Shown piece after piece: positions 8,181 to 16,576 of a DNA stretch of 64,000 nucleotides. This DNA is from UBA6398 sp963644855 (GTDB taxonomy: Bacteria > Bacteroidota > Bacteroidia > Bacteroidales > Bacteroidaceae), in the NCBI GenBank assembly GCA_963644855.1, contig CAVIQL010000002.1:78307-142306 (forward strand), read 5' to 3'. The translations under genes were made by a program, and so were the position numbers. Under the pieces are notes generated by a model. It made no database searches and was not told the origin of the DNA. It saw only the letters and a list, made by a program, of their open reading frames with translations. Every line of letters starts with the position of its first letter. Position 1 is the first letter of the stretch.

Positions 8181-10208
8181 CTACTTTCCTTGGGGAAAAG
8201 AAGATATTCTCAATCTTGCAGCACCCATTGGTATAAGTTCGATATCGTATTTCTCTTTGCTTTGTGCCGCACTTTCATCGGGCAATGGGGCGCATAATCC
8301 GTATTGATCCACTTTCCATGCCGGCACTTTCCTACCTTTTGCTTTAAATACCAAAGGCACGTCGGTCGAAGTATAGGGATTTTCGTCCTCTTTCACCGCA
8401 TCCTTTTTAATAAGTTGTATAGGCTCGTCGGTACATAGGGCATAATTCCATTCAGATGTAGGAGTGATTATCCAGGTAGGCCATTGTGTTGGGTCGGCGT
8501 CCTTTTGCCATTTTGAATCTCCGATTGCTGTTTTGTCGCTATTCTCAAGTTTTTCGTTTTTCTCGCCTATTCGCAACGACAATGTCAGAGGTCCGTAATC
8601 CACGCTCACAGAGTTTTTGTTCACTTGCCAATGTCGGAAACTTATAGTCATAGGAAATTCAAGTTCCACGCGGTCGCCGTTTTTCCACTCGCGCTCTATC
8701 TTCAAATACTTACCGCTCTCCAACTCACAATCCACCTTATTGCCGTTCACACTCGCCTTGGCGTTTTTCGTCCATCGTGGAATGCGCAGATACAACGGGA
8801 ACTCCACTTTCTTCTTAGCCGAAACGGTGAATTTTATTTTGCCGTCAAACGGATAATCTGTCTCTTCAATCAATTTTACTTCGCGAAAATCGGCACCAAC
8901 TTTGGCATTGGCTTCACAAGCTCCGTAAAGCACCGCAGCAAGTCCGCCATCGGGTGTAGCCAATACGAGATGCTGCGCGTAATATGGCCAGGCAAAACCA
9001 TGATTGTGCTGACAGCAACGACTGCTAAAGGGATTCATGCAAAGAAACGGACCGTTGTTCTGAATGCCGGGCGCATGGTTTTTATCATCACTGATTACCA
9101 TGTTTGGACAAGTGATGTAGCGCAGCGCTTTATAGTCGGGAGTGAAAGCAGCCGGGTAACTGTTGAAAGCAACGTCCTCGCAATTTTCCGCCCAATACTG
9201 ATCGCCCGTAAGAAGCAGCATTATTTCGTCCGTAGCCATCTGTTCGGCAAAACCACAAGTCTCGGCGCCTTGACGAGGGTCGATATAACCCATACGAGCA
9301 TTCTCGTCGGCGCCAAACATTCCGCCAGGAACTTGCCCAAATAGGCGGCGAATCAGAAATTGGTCGTTATAGGTTGCCGCAAGCAGGGAACTGTCTTTTT
9401 TAAACATGAAGTATTCTGCCGGTTCTCTCACGCCCTGCGCAATGTTTACGTTATGCCAATTAGGAAGACTCTGTTCCTGCGTCCAGTTTGCCGTGCAGCG
9501 GTGAAGTTTGTCGGCAAGTTTCAAAAGTTCCTGGTCTCCCGTGCGATTGTAAAGCCACAACACGCTCCACAAATTGTCTCCGCCGCGACTATTCTCCCAA
9601 TATTGTTTTATAAACTTGTCGTCGGGCACCGTGAGTTGGTAATGAAAATATTTTGTCATGAACTCTATCACTCTTGCATCGCTTGTATAATCGTAATAGT
9701 CTTGCAAGAGCCAAAGCACAATCATATTTGCCCACATATCGATGCCTGGTCCGAAACTTCCGTCGGCTTTTTGTCCTTTCAATATGGCTTCTATCCAGAA
9801 TTTGCTCTCTTGTTGCAAATCTTTTCTCCCCAAAACCCACGCCATGCTCGAGTATCCGCGCAGCCAATAGGGCACTTCTTCCCACCCCCATTTGCCTCCG
9901 GCCATAAGCCAAGCGTTGTCGTTTTTCTGAAGCCATGCACTTATCTCGCCAAGACGCCCACAAAGTCCGTCGGCTTGAAGATTCAGTTGAGTGAGAAGCC
10001 ACCCGCAGGGCTTCACGCTGCCAGTTGGCAGTTTTATGAACGGAGCCGAAACGAGCGGTGCTTTACTTGCCACATACGATGTGTGCACGGGCGATGTTTG
10101 TGGTCGTTCCACGATAGCCACATTGTCGGCCTTGGCGTTGCTGCATGCCAAAATGGTTGCCAACATTGCGCAACTGCCCAAAAGAGATTTGATTTTGATT
10201 TCTTTCAT
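8181..10208 (-). CDS. GH127 family glycosidase (DUF1680; beta-L-arabinofuranosidase-like)
   Basis: A 675-residue secreted or lipid-anchored glycosidase. The N-terminus is a signal sequence with a possible lipobox ending at C22 (TILAC). Residues about 50-430 form the (alpha/alpha)6 barrel and the rest beta-sandwich domains. The zinc-cysteine active site of GH127 is present: E316 and C318 in AETCGF and the double Cys C398-C399 in SRCCQHN, one being the nucleophile by analogy with Bifidobacterium HypBA1. Characterised members release beta-L-arabinofuranose from plant or glycoprotein glycans. Exact linkage cannot be read from sequence. It follows the cytidylyltransferase gene by 37 bases and ends at a clear terminator. 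Confidence 0.88.
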   Translation of the reverse strand: MKEIKIKSLLGSCAMLATILACSNAKADNVAIVERPQTSPVHTSYVASKAPLVSAPFIKLPTGSVKPCGWLLTQLNLQADGLCGRLGEISAWLQKNDNAWLMAGGKWGWEEVPYWLRGYSSMAWVLGRKDLQQESKFWIEAILKGQKADGSFGPGIDMWANMIVLWLLQDYYDYTSDARVIEFMTKYFHYQLTVPDDKFIKQYWENSRGGDNLWSVLWLYNRTGDQELLKLADKLHRCTANWTQEQSLPNWHNVNIAQGVREPAEYFMFKKDSSLLAATYNDQFLIRRLFGQVPGGMFGADENARMGYIDPRQGAETCGFAEQMATDEIMLLLTGDQYWAENCEDVAFNSYPAAFTPDYKALRYITCPNMVISDDKNHAPGIQNNGPFLCMNPFSSRCCQHNHGFAWPYYAQHLVLATPDGGLAAVLYGACEANAKVGADFREVKLIEETDYPFDGKIKFTVSAKKKVEFPLYLRIPRWTKNAKASVNGNKVDCELESGKYLKIEREWKNGDRVELEFPMTISFRHWQVNKNSVSVDYGPLTLSLRIGEKNEKLENSDKTAIGDSKWQKDADPTQWPTWIITPTSEWNYALCTDEPIQLIKKDAVKEDENPYTSTDVPLVFKAKGRKVPAWKVDQYGLCAPLPDESAAQSKEKYDIELIPMGAARLRISSFPQGK

Positions 10209-10245
10209 GATATTGCCGGGTGTTTATTTTATATTGTAGTTTATT

Positions 10246-10662
10246 TCATTGTCCTTTTATTTCCTTCTTCAACTCTGATGAAGAAATTCCTTCGGTTCTT
10301 GGCAGCACCACCACTCGTTTTCCATGCGCCTCACACCAGTTGAATGCTCTTTGAAATGCTTCATGATTTTGGTCGGGTCCCACTGCCAGAATATCAAAGT
10401 CCACTTTTGTTACAATGTCGTCCACAGAAGAATAAACCACCACCTCGTCTACGTATCTTATGCTCTCCACCATGTAAACACGTTCTTGGGTGGAGCCCAC
10501 AAGATGTGCTTCGGGTTTAAACTTCAATACCATGTCGGAGTCTTGCACTGCGACAATCACGTGGTTTTCTCCCTCGCCAAAGCATTTGCATTTCTTAAAC
10601 AGGGCAACATGTCCCCAATGAAGGAGGTCGTAAACTCCCACTGTCAAAATTCTGTTGTTCAT
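10246..10662 (-). CDS. Cytidylyltransferase-like nucleotidyltransferase (glycerol-3-phosphate cytidylyltransferase family)
   Basis: A 138-residue protein with the signature of small HxGH nucleotidyltransferases: HWGH at residues 15-18 and the C-terminal ISSSELK matching the family ISST motif. Relatives such as TagD transfer CMP to glycerol-3-phosphate; others act on ethanolamine phosphate or sugar phosphates. The role here could be making a CDP-alcohol for a surface polymer or phospholipid, which is inference. The gene starts about 100 bases after a TAATTTTG box and precedes the GH127 gene by 37 bases, so the two are likely co-transcribed. Confidence 0.8.
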   Translation of the reverse strand: MNNRILTVGVYDLLHWGHVALFKKCKCFGEGENHVIVAVQDSDMVLKFKPEAHLVGSTQERVYMVESIRYVDEVVVYSSVDDIVTKVDFDILAVGPDQNHEAFQRAFNWCEAHGKRVVVLPRTEGISSSELKKEIKGQ

Positions 10663-10761
10663 TATTTTCTAAAAGCAGTCCCTTTTTCAATATATCCGGG
10701 ACACATGCGGGGAGCTGTGCCTCTATCCAGATTTTTTGTGAGTTAATAGTGTTGTTGCCTA

Positions 10762-10769
10762 CAAAATTA
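10762..10769 (-). promoter_or_regulatory. -7 box upstream of the cytidylyltransferase / GH127 unit
   Basis: TAATTTTG on the minus strand matches TAnnTTTG and would give a leader of about 95 bases. Only moderate support, since no clear -33 element is seen. Confidence 0.45.
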
Positions 10770-10861
10770 TAAAAAATCTAATGCATTTCCCGTGTATTTG
10801 CCCTATTTCAGAACAGTTAATGCCATTTTTCGCAAGTCTTTTATGGGTTGCCGCAAAAGGG

Positions 10862-10987
10862 CTTTGAGGTGTGGCAAAAACAATATACGATATCGCGAAA
10901 ATAATAACCGATATTTTTTAAACGATAACCGATATTTTTTTAAATATATCCGACATTAGAAAAACCATATCCCGACGACGAAAAACC
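10862..10987. repeat. 21-base periodic array R4 (6 units)
   Basis: Six units in 21-base phase between the divergent cytidylyltransferase and DUF2461 genes. Words include ATATACGATATC, ATAACCGATATT (twice) and ATATCCGACATT, with TTTAAA or GAAAAA spacers. The array ends 48 bases before the DUF2461 -7 box. The remainder of the 439-base gap holds only the two promoters. Confidence 0.8.
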
Positions 10988-11034
10988 ATCTGCAATGCAG
11001 GGCGTGGAAAGGCGCATGGTAACGGGCTTTTTGC

Positions 11035-11042
11035 TAAATTTG
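11035..11042 (+). promoter_or_regulatory. -7 box of the DUF2461 gene
   Basis: TAAATTTG matches TAnnTTTG and lies 60 bases before the start codon at 11102. Confidence 0.5.
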
Positions 11043-11101
11043 CATCGCATCATTCCGCACCGAATGATGCCGACAAGGATTTAGGCATTAATTTAAGACA
11101 T

Positions 11102-11788
11102 ATGGCAATGAAACCGGTGGACAAGCGCTGCGCCACAGTGCTGAAGTTTTTGAATGAAATAGCGGCAAACAACGACCGCGATTGGTTTAAGGCAAACCGT
11201 GCCCTATACGACGAGGCGGCAGAGGCTTTCAAGGATATCACGGCGGGACTTATTGTGCGCATCTCAGAGTTTGAGCCGGAAGTGGAGCGTTTGTCGCCCA
11301 ACGATTGCACCTATCGCATCTACCGCGACATACGTTTTTCAAACGACAAACGGCCCTTTAAAATCCACATGGGGGCATACATCAATCCCCACGGCAAGAA
11401 ATCCATGCACGGTGGCTACTATTTTCATCTACAACCGCAAAACTGCTTAGCGGCAGGCGGTTGCTACTGTCTTGAACCCAAGGTGCTCAAAGCCGTAAGG
11501 GAAAGCATTGCCGACAATGTAGAAGAATTTGAGAACATTGTAGAGAATCCGGAATTCAAAAGCCTTTTTCCGGTGATTGGAGAGGAACGTCTGAAAACTG
11601 CGCCCAAAGGTTTTCCAAAAGATTTCCCGCATATGGAATACCTCAAGCCAAAAGATTATTCCGTAAGCACACCCTTGCGCGACGCCGAAGTGCTTGCCCA
11701 AGGTTGGGAGGAACATGTGGTTGAAATATTCCGCAAAATGAAACCGATGCTCGACTTTGTAAATTTCACGGTAGACGATTACGAATAA
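11102..11788 (+). CDS. DUF2461 family protein (TIGR02453)
   Basis: A 228-residue cytoplasmic protein that matches the DUF2461/TIGR02453 family in its features: an N-terminal helix with NNDRDWFKANR, a central YRIYRDIRFSNDKRPFK segment and the GGYYFHLQP strand. The family is widespread in Bacteroidota and has no established biochemical function. No signal peptide or membrane segment is present. ATG at 11102 is used; a second ATG two codons later is equally possible. It is monocistronic, ending at a symmetric terminator shared with the convergent nitroreductase gene. Confidence 0.8.
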   Translation: MAMKPVDKRCATVLKFLNEIAANNDRDWFKANRALYDEAAEAFKDITAGLIVRISEFEPEVERLSPNDCTYRIYRDIRFSNDKRPFKIHMGAYINPHGKKSMHGGYYFHLQPQNCLAAGGCYCLEPKVLKAVRESIADNVEEFENIVENPEFKSLFPVIGEERLKTAPKGFPKDFPHMEYLKPKDYSVSTPLRDAEVLAQGWEEHVVEIFRKMKPMLDFVNFTVDDYE

Positions 11789-11790
11789 AA

Positions 11791-11812
11791 ACGGCGCGAA
11801 AATTCGCGCCGT
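11791..11812. terminator. Bidirectional terminator between convergent genes
   Basis: A perfect 10-base-pair stem ACGGCGCGAA / TTCGCGCCGT starts 3 bases after the DUF2461 stop, with A-rich sequence on one side and T-rich on the other. It can serve both the DUF2461 and the nitroreductase genes. Confidence 0.8.
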
Positions 11813-11844
11813 TCTCATATATATTTTAAGGTAATACCACGCCT

Positions 11845-12480
11845 TTATTTTTTCGCGCTATATCCCACCACATTGTTGAGCATAGGAATTTGTTTTGCTC
11901 CGAGATTAAGTTCCTTTGTCAGGGTTTCGTTGTCCATAGTTGCCCTTGGGCAGCACGCCCAACCCTCGGCGGAGCAAATCAAGCAAATGTTTTGGCTCAC
12001 ATAGCCAGCATCGGCGAGTCCAAACTTGTTTGGCATATCTCCAAACTTGTCGCCGTTGCTCACAAGCACGAGCGAGAGCGGAGCTTTTGCCGTAAATTCC
12101 TGTCCTTTTGCCACAGCAGAGCGCAGATCCTTGTTTGAGCGGCGTTCAAGAGTGTTGGTTTCAGGATTCCAATAGTATGCGCCGTCCTTGCGCACCACAT
12201 AGATTTCCACATCCTGCCTGTTCATAGCCGAAGGTGCGGTGCGTTTTCCGTCTTTACGGTTAATGCCGTTTGCAGCCCAAAGCAGAGTAGACAAATCTTT
12301 GTTAGAAAATTCCTTGTCAGCCGTTTCGCGTTCGGAATGTCGGTTTTGCAGAGCCGCGATAAGCGTAGTTTTCAACGATTTGTCGGGTTTGGGCAAAGCA
12401 ATATTGTCTTGCGCGGCGCAAGAAACAGATAAAAACATTGCCGCAACAAGCGGCAGCTTGCGTAGAATGCTTGGTTTCAT
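11845..12480 (-). CDS. Nitroreductase-family lipoprotein (SagB/ThcOx-like)
   Basis: A 211-residue protein with a lipoprotein signal peptide (lipobox LSVSC, Cys at about 21) followed by a nitroreductase fold of the SagB/ThcOx oxidoreductase type. Seen are the RHSER FMN-contacting segment near residue 48, LLWAANGINR near 66, TAPSAMNRQ near 82 and LADAGYVSQNI near 155, all typical of this group. These proteins bind FMN and reduce nitro compounds, quinones or oxidise peptide heterocycles; the substrate here is unknown. Placement on the outside of a membrane is unusual for a flavin reductase but common in Bacteroidales homologues. It lies next to a group of redox-related genes. Confidence 0.82.
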   Translation of the reverse strand: MKPSILRKLPLVAAMFLSVSCAAQDNIALPKPDKSLKTTLIAALQNRHSERETADKEFSNKDLSTLLWAANGINRKDGKRTAPSAMNRQDVEIYVVRKDGAYYWNPETNTLERRSNKDLRSAVAKGQEFTAKAPLSLVLVSNGDKFGDMPNKFGLADAGYVSQNICLICSAEGWACCPRATMDNETLTKELNLGAKQIPMLNNVVGYSAKK

Positions 12481-12548
12481 TTTTAGATTAGTTTTTGTTG
12501 TGATGGCTAAGGTACGAATTTTCCGCGCAATACGTCATTGAAACCATA

Positions 12549-12695
12549 GTATTTATAGTTAAAAAAACTCCAAGGCATCTTGTTTAAATCAGATGCGACG
12601 GAATTTAAATTACATGGCTCGGAGTTTTCACGATATCCCATGTCGTGAAAACCATATGTTTTGATGCAAAAATATCATGCCGTGTGAAACAAAAA
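12549..12695. repeat. 21-base periodic array R5 (7 units)
   Basis: Seven units in phase between the divergent nitroreductase and LuxR genes. Words here are of the second set: CCAAGGCATCTTG, AGATGCGACGG and ATATCCCATGTC, with TTTAAA or TTTTCA spacers. GGCATCT...AGATGC flanks TTTAAA symmetrically. The array ends 13 bases before the -33 element of the LuxR gene. Confidence 0.8.
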
Positions 12696-12707
12696 CTGCG
12701 GTAAGAA

Positions 12708-12737
12708 TTTGTGCGCATAAAGAATTGTCTAACTTTG
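12708..12737 (+). promoter_or_regulatory. Promoter of the LuxR-type regulator
   Basis: TTTG at 12708-12711, an 18-base spacer and TAACTTTG at 12730-12737: a near-ideal Bacteroidota promoter, 25 bases before the ATG. Confidence 0.7.
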
Positions 12738-12762
12738 CAGTCGGTATATCAGCAACACAAAA

Positions 12763-13392
12763 ATGGACATTCACCACTCCCAAATGGGACATAAGCCACA
12801 GATAGCCGTTGTGAGCCGCAACACTCTTGCTGCCAGCGGACTGGCGTCGCTTATCGAGAGCGTAATGCCCATGGCCGAGGTGAGAGTGTTTAATGCCATG
12901 ACCGAAATACACGAGAGCGAGATGGTGAAATTCGTGCATTTCTTTATTTCAACGAAGACTCTGTTGGAAAATCCCGACATTTTTGCTTCGCTAAGCCACA
13001 AAACCATCGTTATAACCGACGGCGCACGCCCAGCAACCATTCCTGCGTGTTTTCGCACGCTTGATGCCACGCTCGACAGCCGTTCGCTTTTGCGCGAATT
13101 CCTTAAACTCGCCGAGTTGGCGCATTCGGGCGGACGCAAATTGCCTGCCGAAATGGCGTCGAAGCATGCGGGCGAAACCAAACCCCAAGAACTCACGCCG
13201 AGAGAGATTGAAGTGCTGCGCGAATTGGTGCTCGGAAATATAAACAAGGAGATTGCCGACCATTTAAACATTAGTCTCACAACAGTAATCACCCATCGCA
13301 AAAACATAATGGAAAAGCTCCATGCCAAATCGGTTGCCACACTCGCAATCTACGCCGTGATGCATGGAATAGTGCCTGCCGACAAAATTTGA
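12763..13392 (+). CDS. LuxR/NarL-type transcriptional regulator with degenerate receiver
   Basis: A 209-residue regulator. The C-terminal helix-turn-helix of the LuxR/NarL type (about residues 145-200) is canonical: LTPREIEVLRE, then NKEIADHLNIS and TVITHRKNIMEKL. The N-terminal 120 residues have the alternating strand/helix pattern of a receiver domain, but the acidic pocket after the first strand reads SRN instead of DD, and the third strand (VHFFISTK) has no phospho-acceptor Asp. It is therefore probably not switched by phosphorylation. It stands alone without a histidine kinase and directly precedes the hydrolase-CMD-flavodoxin operon, which it may control (inference). Confidence 0.85.
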   Translation: MDIHHSQMGHKPQIAVVSRNTLAASGLASLIESVMPMAEVRVFNAMTEIHESEMVKFVHFFISTKTLLENPDIFASLSHKTIVITDGARPATIPACFRTLDATLDSRSLLREFLKLAELAHSGGRKLPAEMASKHAGETKPQELTPREIEVLRELVLGNINKEIADHLNISLTTVITHRKNIMEKLHAKSVATLAIYAVMHGIVPADKI

Positions 13393-13455
13393 TTGCTTCA
13401 CACGGAAACTCCACGCGTTACAACGCAACACAAGCCGCACATTTTTGAGGATAAA

Positions 13456-13484
13456 TGTGAAACAATCACAGCAATTTGTGAAAC
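13456..13484. promoter_or_regulatory. Possible CRP-like or regulator-binding site
   Basis: TGTGAAAC occurs twice exactly 21 bases apart, at 13456 and 13477. The first copy with TCACA at 13466 forms an inverted repeat TGTGA-N5-TCACA, and TCACA-N6-TGTGA follows. It lies just upstream of the TATTTTTG box of the redox operon. CRP/FNR-type or LuxR binding is a guess from the symmetry only. Confidence 0.35.
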
Positions 13485-13505
13485 TACGAAAACAATGGCG
13501 CACCG

Positions 13506-13513
13506 TATTTTTG
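13506..13513 (+). promoter_or_regulatory. -7 box of the hydrolase-CMD-flavodoxin operon
   Basis: TATTTTTG matches TAnnTTTG, about 120 bases before the first start codon. No good -33 TTTG is at the usual distance, which would suit a promoter needing an activator. Confidence 0.4.
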
Positions 13514-13635
13514 CAATCAGAAACGTTCAACGAAAAAACTAAAAGAAAAAGAGCGTATCATCTGATTATCCCGCACCCAAAACAGAGCAATTGTTCACGG
13601 TATGGGAAACTCTCTTAAACTATTAAGACATAAAA

Positions 13636-14625
13636 ATGACGATGGAAAAGCAAAAAATCGAAATGACCGAAGTGTGGGACAAAACATTCCCGCAAAGTGC
13701 AAATGTAAAGCATAGCAAAGTGCAATTTCCCAACATCTATGGCATAACACTCGCAGCCGATCTTTACATTCCCATAAAACAACAAGACAAGATGCCGGCA
13801 ATAGCCGTTTCCGGGCCATTTGGTGCAGTCAAGGAGCAATCTTCAGGACTTTATGCCCAAGAATTGGCCGAGCGCGGCTTTATTGCGCTTGCCTTTGACC
13901 CTTCGTTTATAGGCGAGAGCGGAGGAGAACCGCGCTATATGGCTTCGCCCGACATAAATACCGAAGATTTTTGCGCCGCAGTTGACTTTCTTTCTACCAA
14001 TCCCGCAGTTGATGCTTCACGAATAGGCATCTTGGGAATTTGCGGTTGGGGAGGAATGGCAATAAATGCCGCTGCTGTTGACACAAGAATAAAAGTTACC
14101 GTAGCGTCAACCATGTATGATATGACTCGTTTCAGAGCTAATGGATATTTCGACGCAGACAATAGCGCCGAAAAACGATATGCCACACGCGAAAGGCTTT
14201 GCGCACAACGCACCGATGACTTTAAAAACGGTAACCACAAACTTGCCGGCGGTTTGCCCGCACCCGAACAACTTACTGGCAAAGAACCGCAATTTGTAAA
14301 GGAATATGTGGACTACTACAAAACCAAACGTGGTTACCATGTGCGTTCACTTAATTCCAACAACGGCTGGAGCATGGTTTCTTTACTTGCGTTCATCAAT
14401 AGTTCCATACTTTTGCGCAGCGACGAGATACGTAGTGCGGTGCTTGTGGTACATGGAGAAAAAGCCCACAGTCGTTATTTCGGCGAAGACGCATTCAAGA
14501 AACTCAAAGGCGATAACAAAAAACTCTACATCGTTCCTGGAGCAACACATACTGACCTTTATGACCGCAAAGACGTTATTCCTTTTGACGAAATAGAAGA
14601 TTTTCTGCGCAAGAACCTAAAATAA
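13636..14625 (+). CDS. Alpha/beta hydrolase (dienelactone-hydrolase-like)
   Basis: A 329-residue cytoplasmic alpha/beta hydrolase without signal peptide. The oxyanion region AVSGPFGAVKEQ, the AFDPSFIGESGG strand, and the late HGEKAHS and PGATHTDLYD segments (acid and His) follow the fold. The nucleophile elbow reads GICGWGG where many relatives have GICGSGG, so either the Cys is the nucleophile or the Ser position has been lost. The substrate is unknown. It is first in a three-gene operon with the CMD-cupin and flavodoxin genes, 9 bases before the next start. The operon context suggests detoxification or quinone/aromatic redox metabolism, as inference. Confidence 0.8.
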   Translation: MTMEKQKIEMTEVWDKTFPQSANVKHSKVQFPNIYGITLAADLYIPIKQQDKMPAIAVSGPFGAVKEQSSGLYAQELAERGFIALAFDPSFIGESGGEPRYMASPDINTEDFCAAVDFLSTNPAVDASRIGILGICGWGGMAINAAAVDTRIKVTVASTMYDMTRFRANGYFDADNSAEKRYATRERLCAQRTDDFKNGNHKLAGGLPAPEQLTGKEPQFVKEYVDYYKTKRGYHVRSLNSNNGWSMVSLLAFINSSILLRSDEIRSAVLVVHGEKAHSRYFGEDAFKKLKGDNKKLYIVPGATHTDLYDRKDVIPFDEIEDFLRKNLK

Positions 14626-14634
14626 TCAACCGAT

Positions 14635-15792
14635 ATGGCTAAAATCTTTACCGCAGTGCTGACATTGGCACTAACATTACAGATATCTTTCATACAAGCA
14701 CAAGTTATGCAAGAAGGAAATGGCCACAAATTAACTGCAAAAACGACAAAAAAAATGGAAAACGCATTAACCGAAAAACAACAATGCATGGCAGCTATCG
14801 CATGTTTGGAAGCCAAGGGCGACATAACGAACCTTGAAAAAGCGATAAGCGCCGGACTCGACAGCAAACTCACCATAAATCAAATAAAAGAAGCTTTGGC
14901 GCAACTTTATGCCTATACAGGTTTCCCGCGAAGCCTTAATGGTTTGACGGCATTGCAGAATGTTTTGAAAGAACGCCAATCCCAGGGAATTTCCGACGCA
15001 GAAGGGACAGACGCAAACGCATTGCCGGCAAATTACAACGCACTTGCGCAAGGCTCCGAGGTACAAACGCGCCTTTGCGGGGGAAAACCTTTCAACTACA
15101 CCTTTTCTCCTTCCACCGATTACTATCTTAAAGCACATTTGTTCGGAGATATTTTTGCCCGCGACAATCTTACGTTTGCCGAGCGCGAACTTGTTACGGT
15201 TTGTGCGCTTTCGGGAATGAAAGGTGTGGGAGCGCAATTGAAAGCTCACGTATATGGCGCGCGCAACATGGGACTTTCCTACGACGAGATACACGCTATT
15301 CCTGGCGTGCTCAAAGAAAAAGTGGGCGATATTGAAGCCTGGCGTGCCGCAAAGGCTATAAGCGAACATTATAACGAACCTTTTGAAGAGGGCGAACCGA
15401 TTGAAGAAATGGTTTTCCCAAAAGGGGAGCCCAACACGGCTTATGCCCAATATTTCATAGGCAACAGTTATCTTGCCCCGCTTTTAAAAAACGGCGCGCT
15501 GCCTATGTCGAATGTTACTTTCGAACCTCGTTGCCGCAACAATTGGCATATTCATCACAAAGGCGGTCAGATTTTGATTTGTGTGGGAGGTCGCGGCTGG
15601 TATCAGGAATATGGTAAACCGGCGCAGCCATTAAAACCGGGCGATGTGGTGAATATTCCTGCCGAGGTGAAACATTGGCATGGCGCTGCCAAAGATTGTT
15701 GGTTTCAGCACATAGCTATTGCCGTTCCCGCCCAAGATGCGAGCAACGAGTGGCTCGAGCCGGTGAGCGACGAGGAATATGATAAACTTTAA
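14635..15792 (+). CDS. Exported carboxymuconolactone decarboxylase-family protein with C-terminal cupin
   Basis: A 385-residue protein: signal peptide (1-22), a first CMD-like helical domain (about 40-115), a second one (about 150-250) with C190 and H204, and a cupin domain (about 285-370). The cupin metal ligands are visible as H305, H307 and H347 (WHIHHKGGQ and KHWHG). CMD/AhpD-like domains serve as hydroperoxide-reducing or decarboxylating modules; the cupin probably binds a metal. The combination is found next to flavodoxins and oxidoreductases in Bacteroidales, but its reaction is not established. It sits between the hydrolase and flavodoxin genes with short spacers, so all three likely share one transcript. 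Confidence 0.82.
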   Translation: MAKIFTAVLTLALTLQISFIQAQVMQEGNGHKLTAKTTKKMENALTEKQQCMAAIACLEAKGDITNLEKAISAGLDSKLTINQIKEALAQLYAYTGFPRSLNGLTALQNVLKERQSQGISDAEGTDANALPANYNALAQGSEVQTRLCGGKPFNYTFSPSTDYYLKAHLFGDIFARDNLTFAERELVTVCALSGMKGVGAQLKAHVYGARNMGLSYDEIHAIPGVLKEKVGDIEAWRAAKAISEHYNEPFEEGEPIEEMVFPKGEPNTAYAQYFIGNSYLAPLLKNGALPMSNVTFEPRCRNNWHIHHKGGQILICVGGRGWYQEYGKPAQPLKPGDVVNIPAEVKHWHGAAKDCWFQHIAIAVPAQDASNEWLEPVSDEEYDKL

Positions 15793-15823
15793 GACTGATA
15801 TTTTTATCATCAACTAAATCATT

Positions 15824-16420
15824 ATGAAATTACTAAGGATTGTGTGTGCAACATTGTGCCTGCTCGTTTCGGCGGGCTGCAATGGCGCGAAACAAAAAAC
15901 AGGAAAAATGGAAAAAGGAAAGGTGTTGGTTGTGTTTTTCTCGCATGCCGGCGAGAACTATGCCGTTGGCAATATCAAAGTTGGCAATACAAAAATCGTT
16001 GCAGACTATATTAAAGCCATTGGTGCCGACGAATTTGAAATAGTTGCCGACAAGGATTACGCAAAGCCCTACAAGGAACTCACGGAAATCGCGAAAAAAG
16101 AGAGCGAAGACGGAGAGTTTCCCCCGTTTAAGGGAGAAATCAAAAATCTCGACGAATATTCCACAATTTTTGTGGGCGGACCTATTTGGTGGGGTACGTA
16201 TCCGAGGGTAATGTTCACGTTCTTCAAAAAATATAATCTTGACGGCAAAACAATAATTCCCTTTTCCACCCACGAAGGGAGCGGTTTGGGAAGCGTGGTT
16301 GAGGATTTGAAAGCGCTTTATCCCAAGGCAGAGATAAAAGGTGCTTTTTCAATCTACGGCCATGAGGTGCGCAAGGGAAAAGCCAAGGTTGAAAAATGGC
16401 TCAAAGGCTTAGGCTATTGA
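15824..16420 (+). CDS. Flavodoxin-family lipoprotein
   Basis: A 198-residue protein with a lipoprotein signal peptide (lipobox VSAGC, Cys at about 19) followed by a flavodoxin domain. The FMN-phosphate loop is FFSHAGENY near residue 38; GGPIWWGTYP near 122 and STHEGSGLG near 150 are the isoalloxazine-binding loops. Flavodoxins carry single electrons; an exported, lipid-anchored form implies a periplasmic redox partner, possibly the CMD-cupin protein encoded 31 bases upstream. It is last in the operon and is followed by a strong terminator. Confidence 0.87.
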   Translation: MKLLRIVCATLCLLVSAGCNGAKQKTGKMEKGKVLVVFFSHAGENYAVGNIKVGNTKIVADYIKAIGADEFEIVADKDYAKPYKELTEIAKKESEDGEFPPFKGEIKNLDEYSTIFVGGPIWWGTYPRVMFTFFKKYNLDGKTIIPFSTHEGSGLGSVVEDLKALYPKAEIKGAFSIYGHEVRKGKAKVEKWLKGLGY

Positions 16421-16459
16421 TTGGAAGTGCTTATTAAAGCAGCCACATCGGTGTGGCGA

Positions 16460-16490
16460 AACGGTCTGTCGGTCGACAGGCCGTTTTTGT
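16460..16490 (+). terminator. Terminator of the flavodoxin operon
   Basis: AACGGTCTGTCG / CGACAGGCCGTT forms a 12-base stem with one mismatch, followed directly by TTTTTG, 40 bases after the flavodoxin stop. Confidence 0.85.
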
Positions 16491-16540
16491 TTGCAGGTTT
16501 ATCCCCCACCCTGCTTGTAGGCATTTTTTTGCGCGTAATG

Positions 16541-16572
16541 TTTGCGGCAACAAAGAGTGTTTTCTAAATTTG
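16541..16572 (+). promoter_or_regulatory. Promoter of the AraC gene at 16577
   Basis: TTTG at 16541, a 20-base spacer and TAAATTTG at 16565-16572. The ATG follows only 4 bases after the -7 box, so the mRNA would be leaderless or nearly so. Confidence 0.65.
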
Positions 16573-16576
16573 TTGC

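Noticed and set aside
3525..10208. The GH31-GH127 region as a canonical polysaccharide utilisation locus
   Set aside because: No SusC/SusD-like pair or hybrid two-component regulator occurs in the window.
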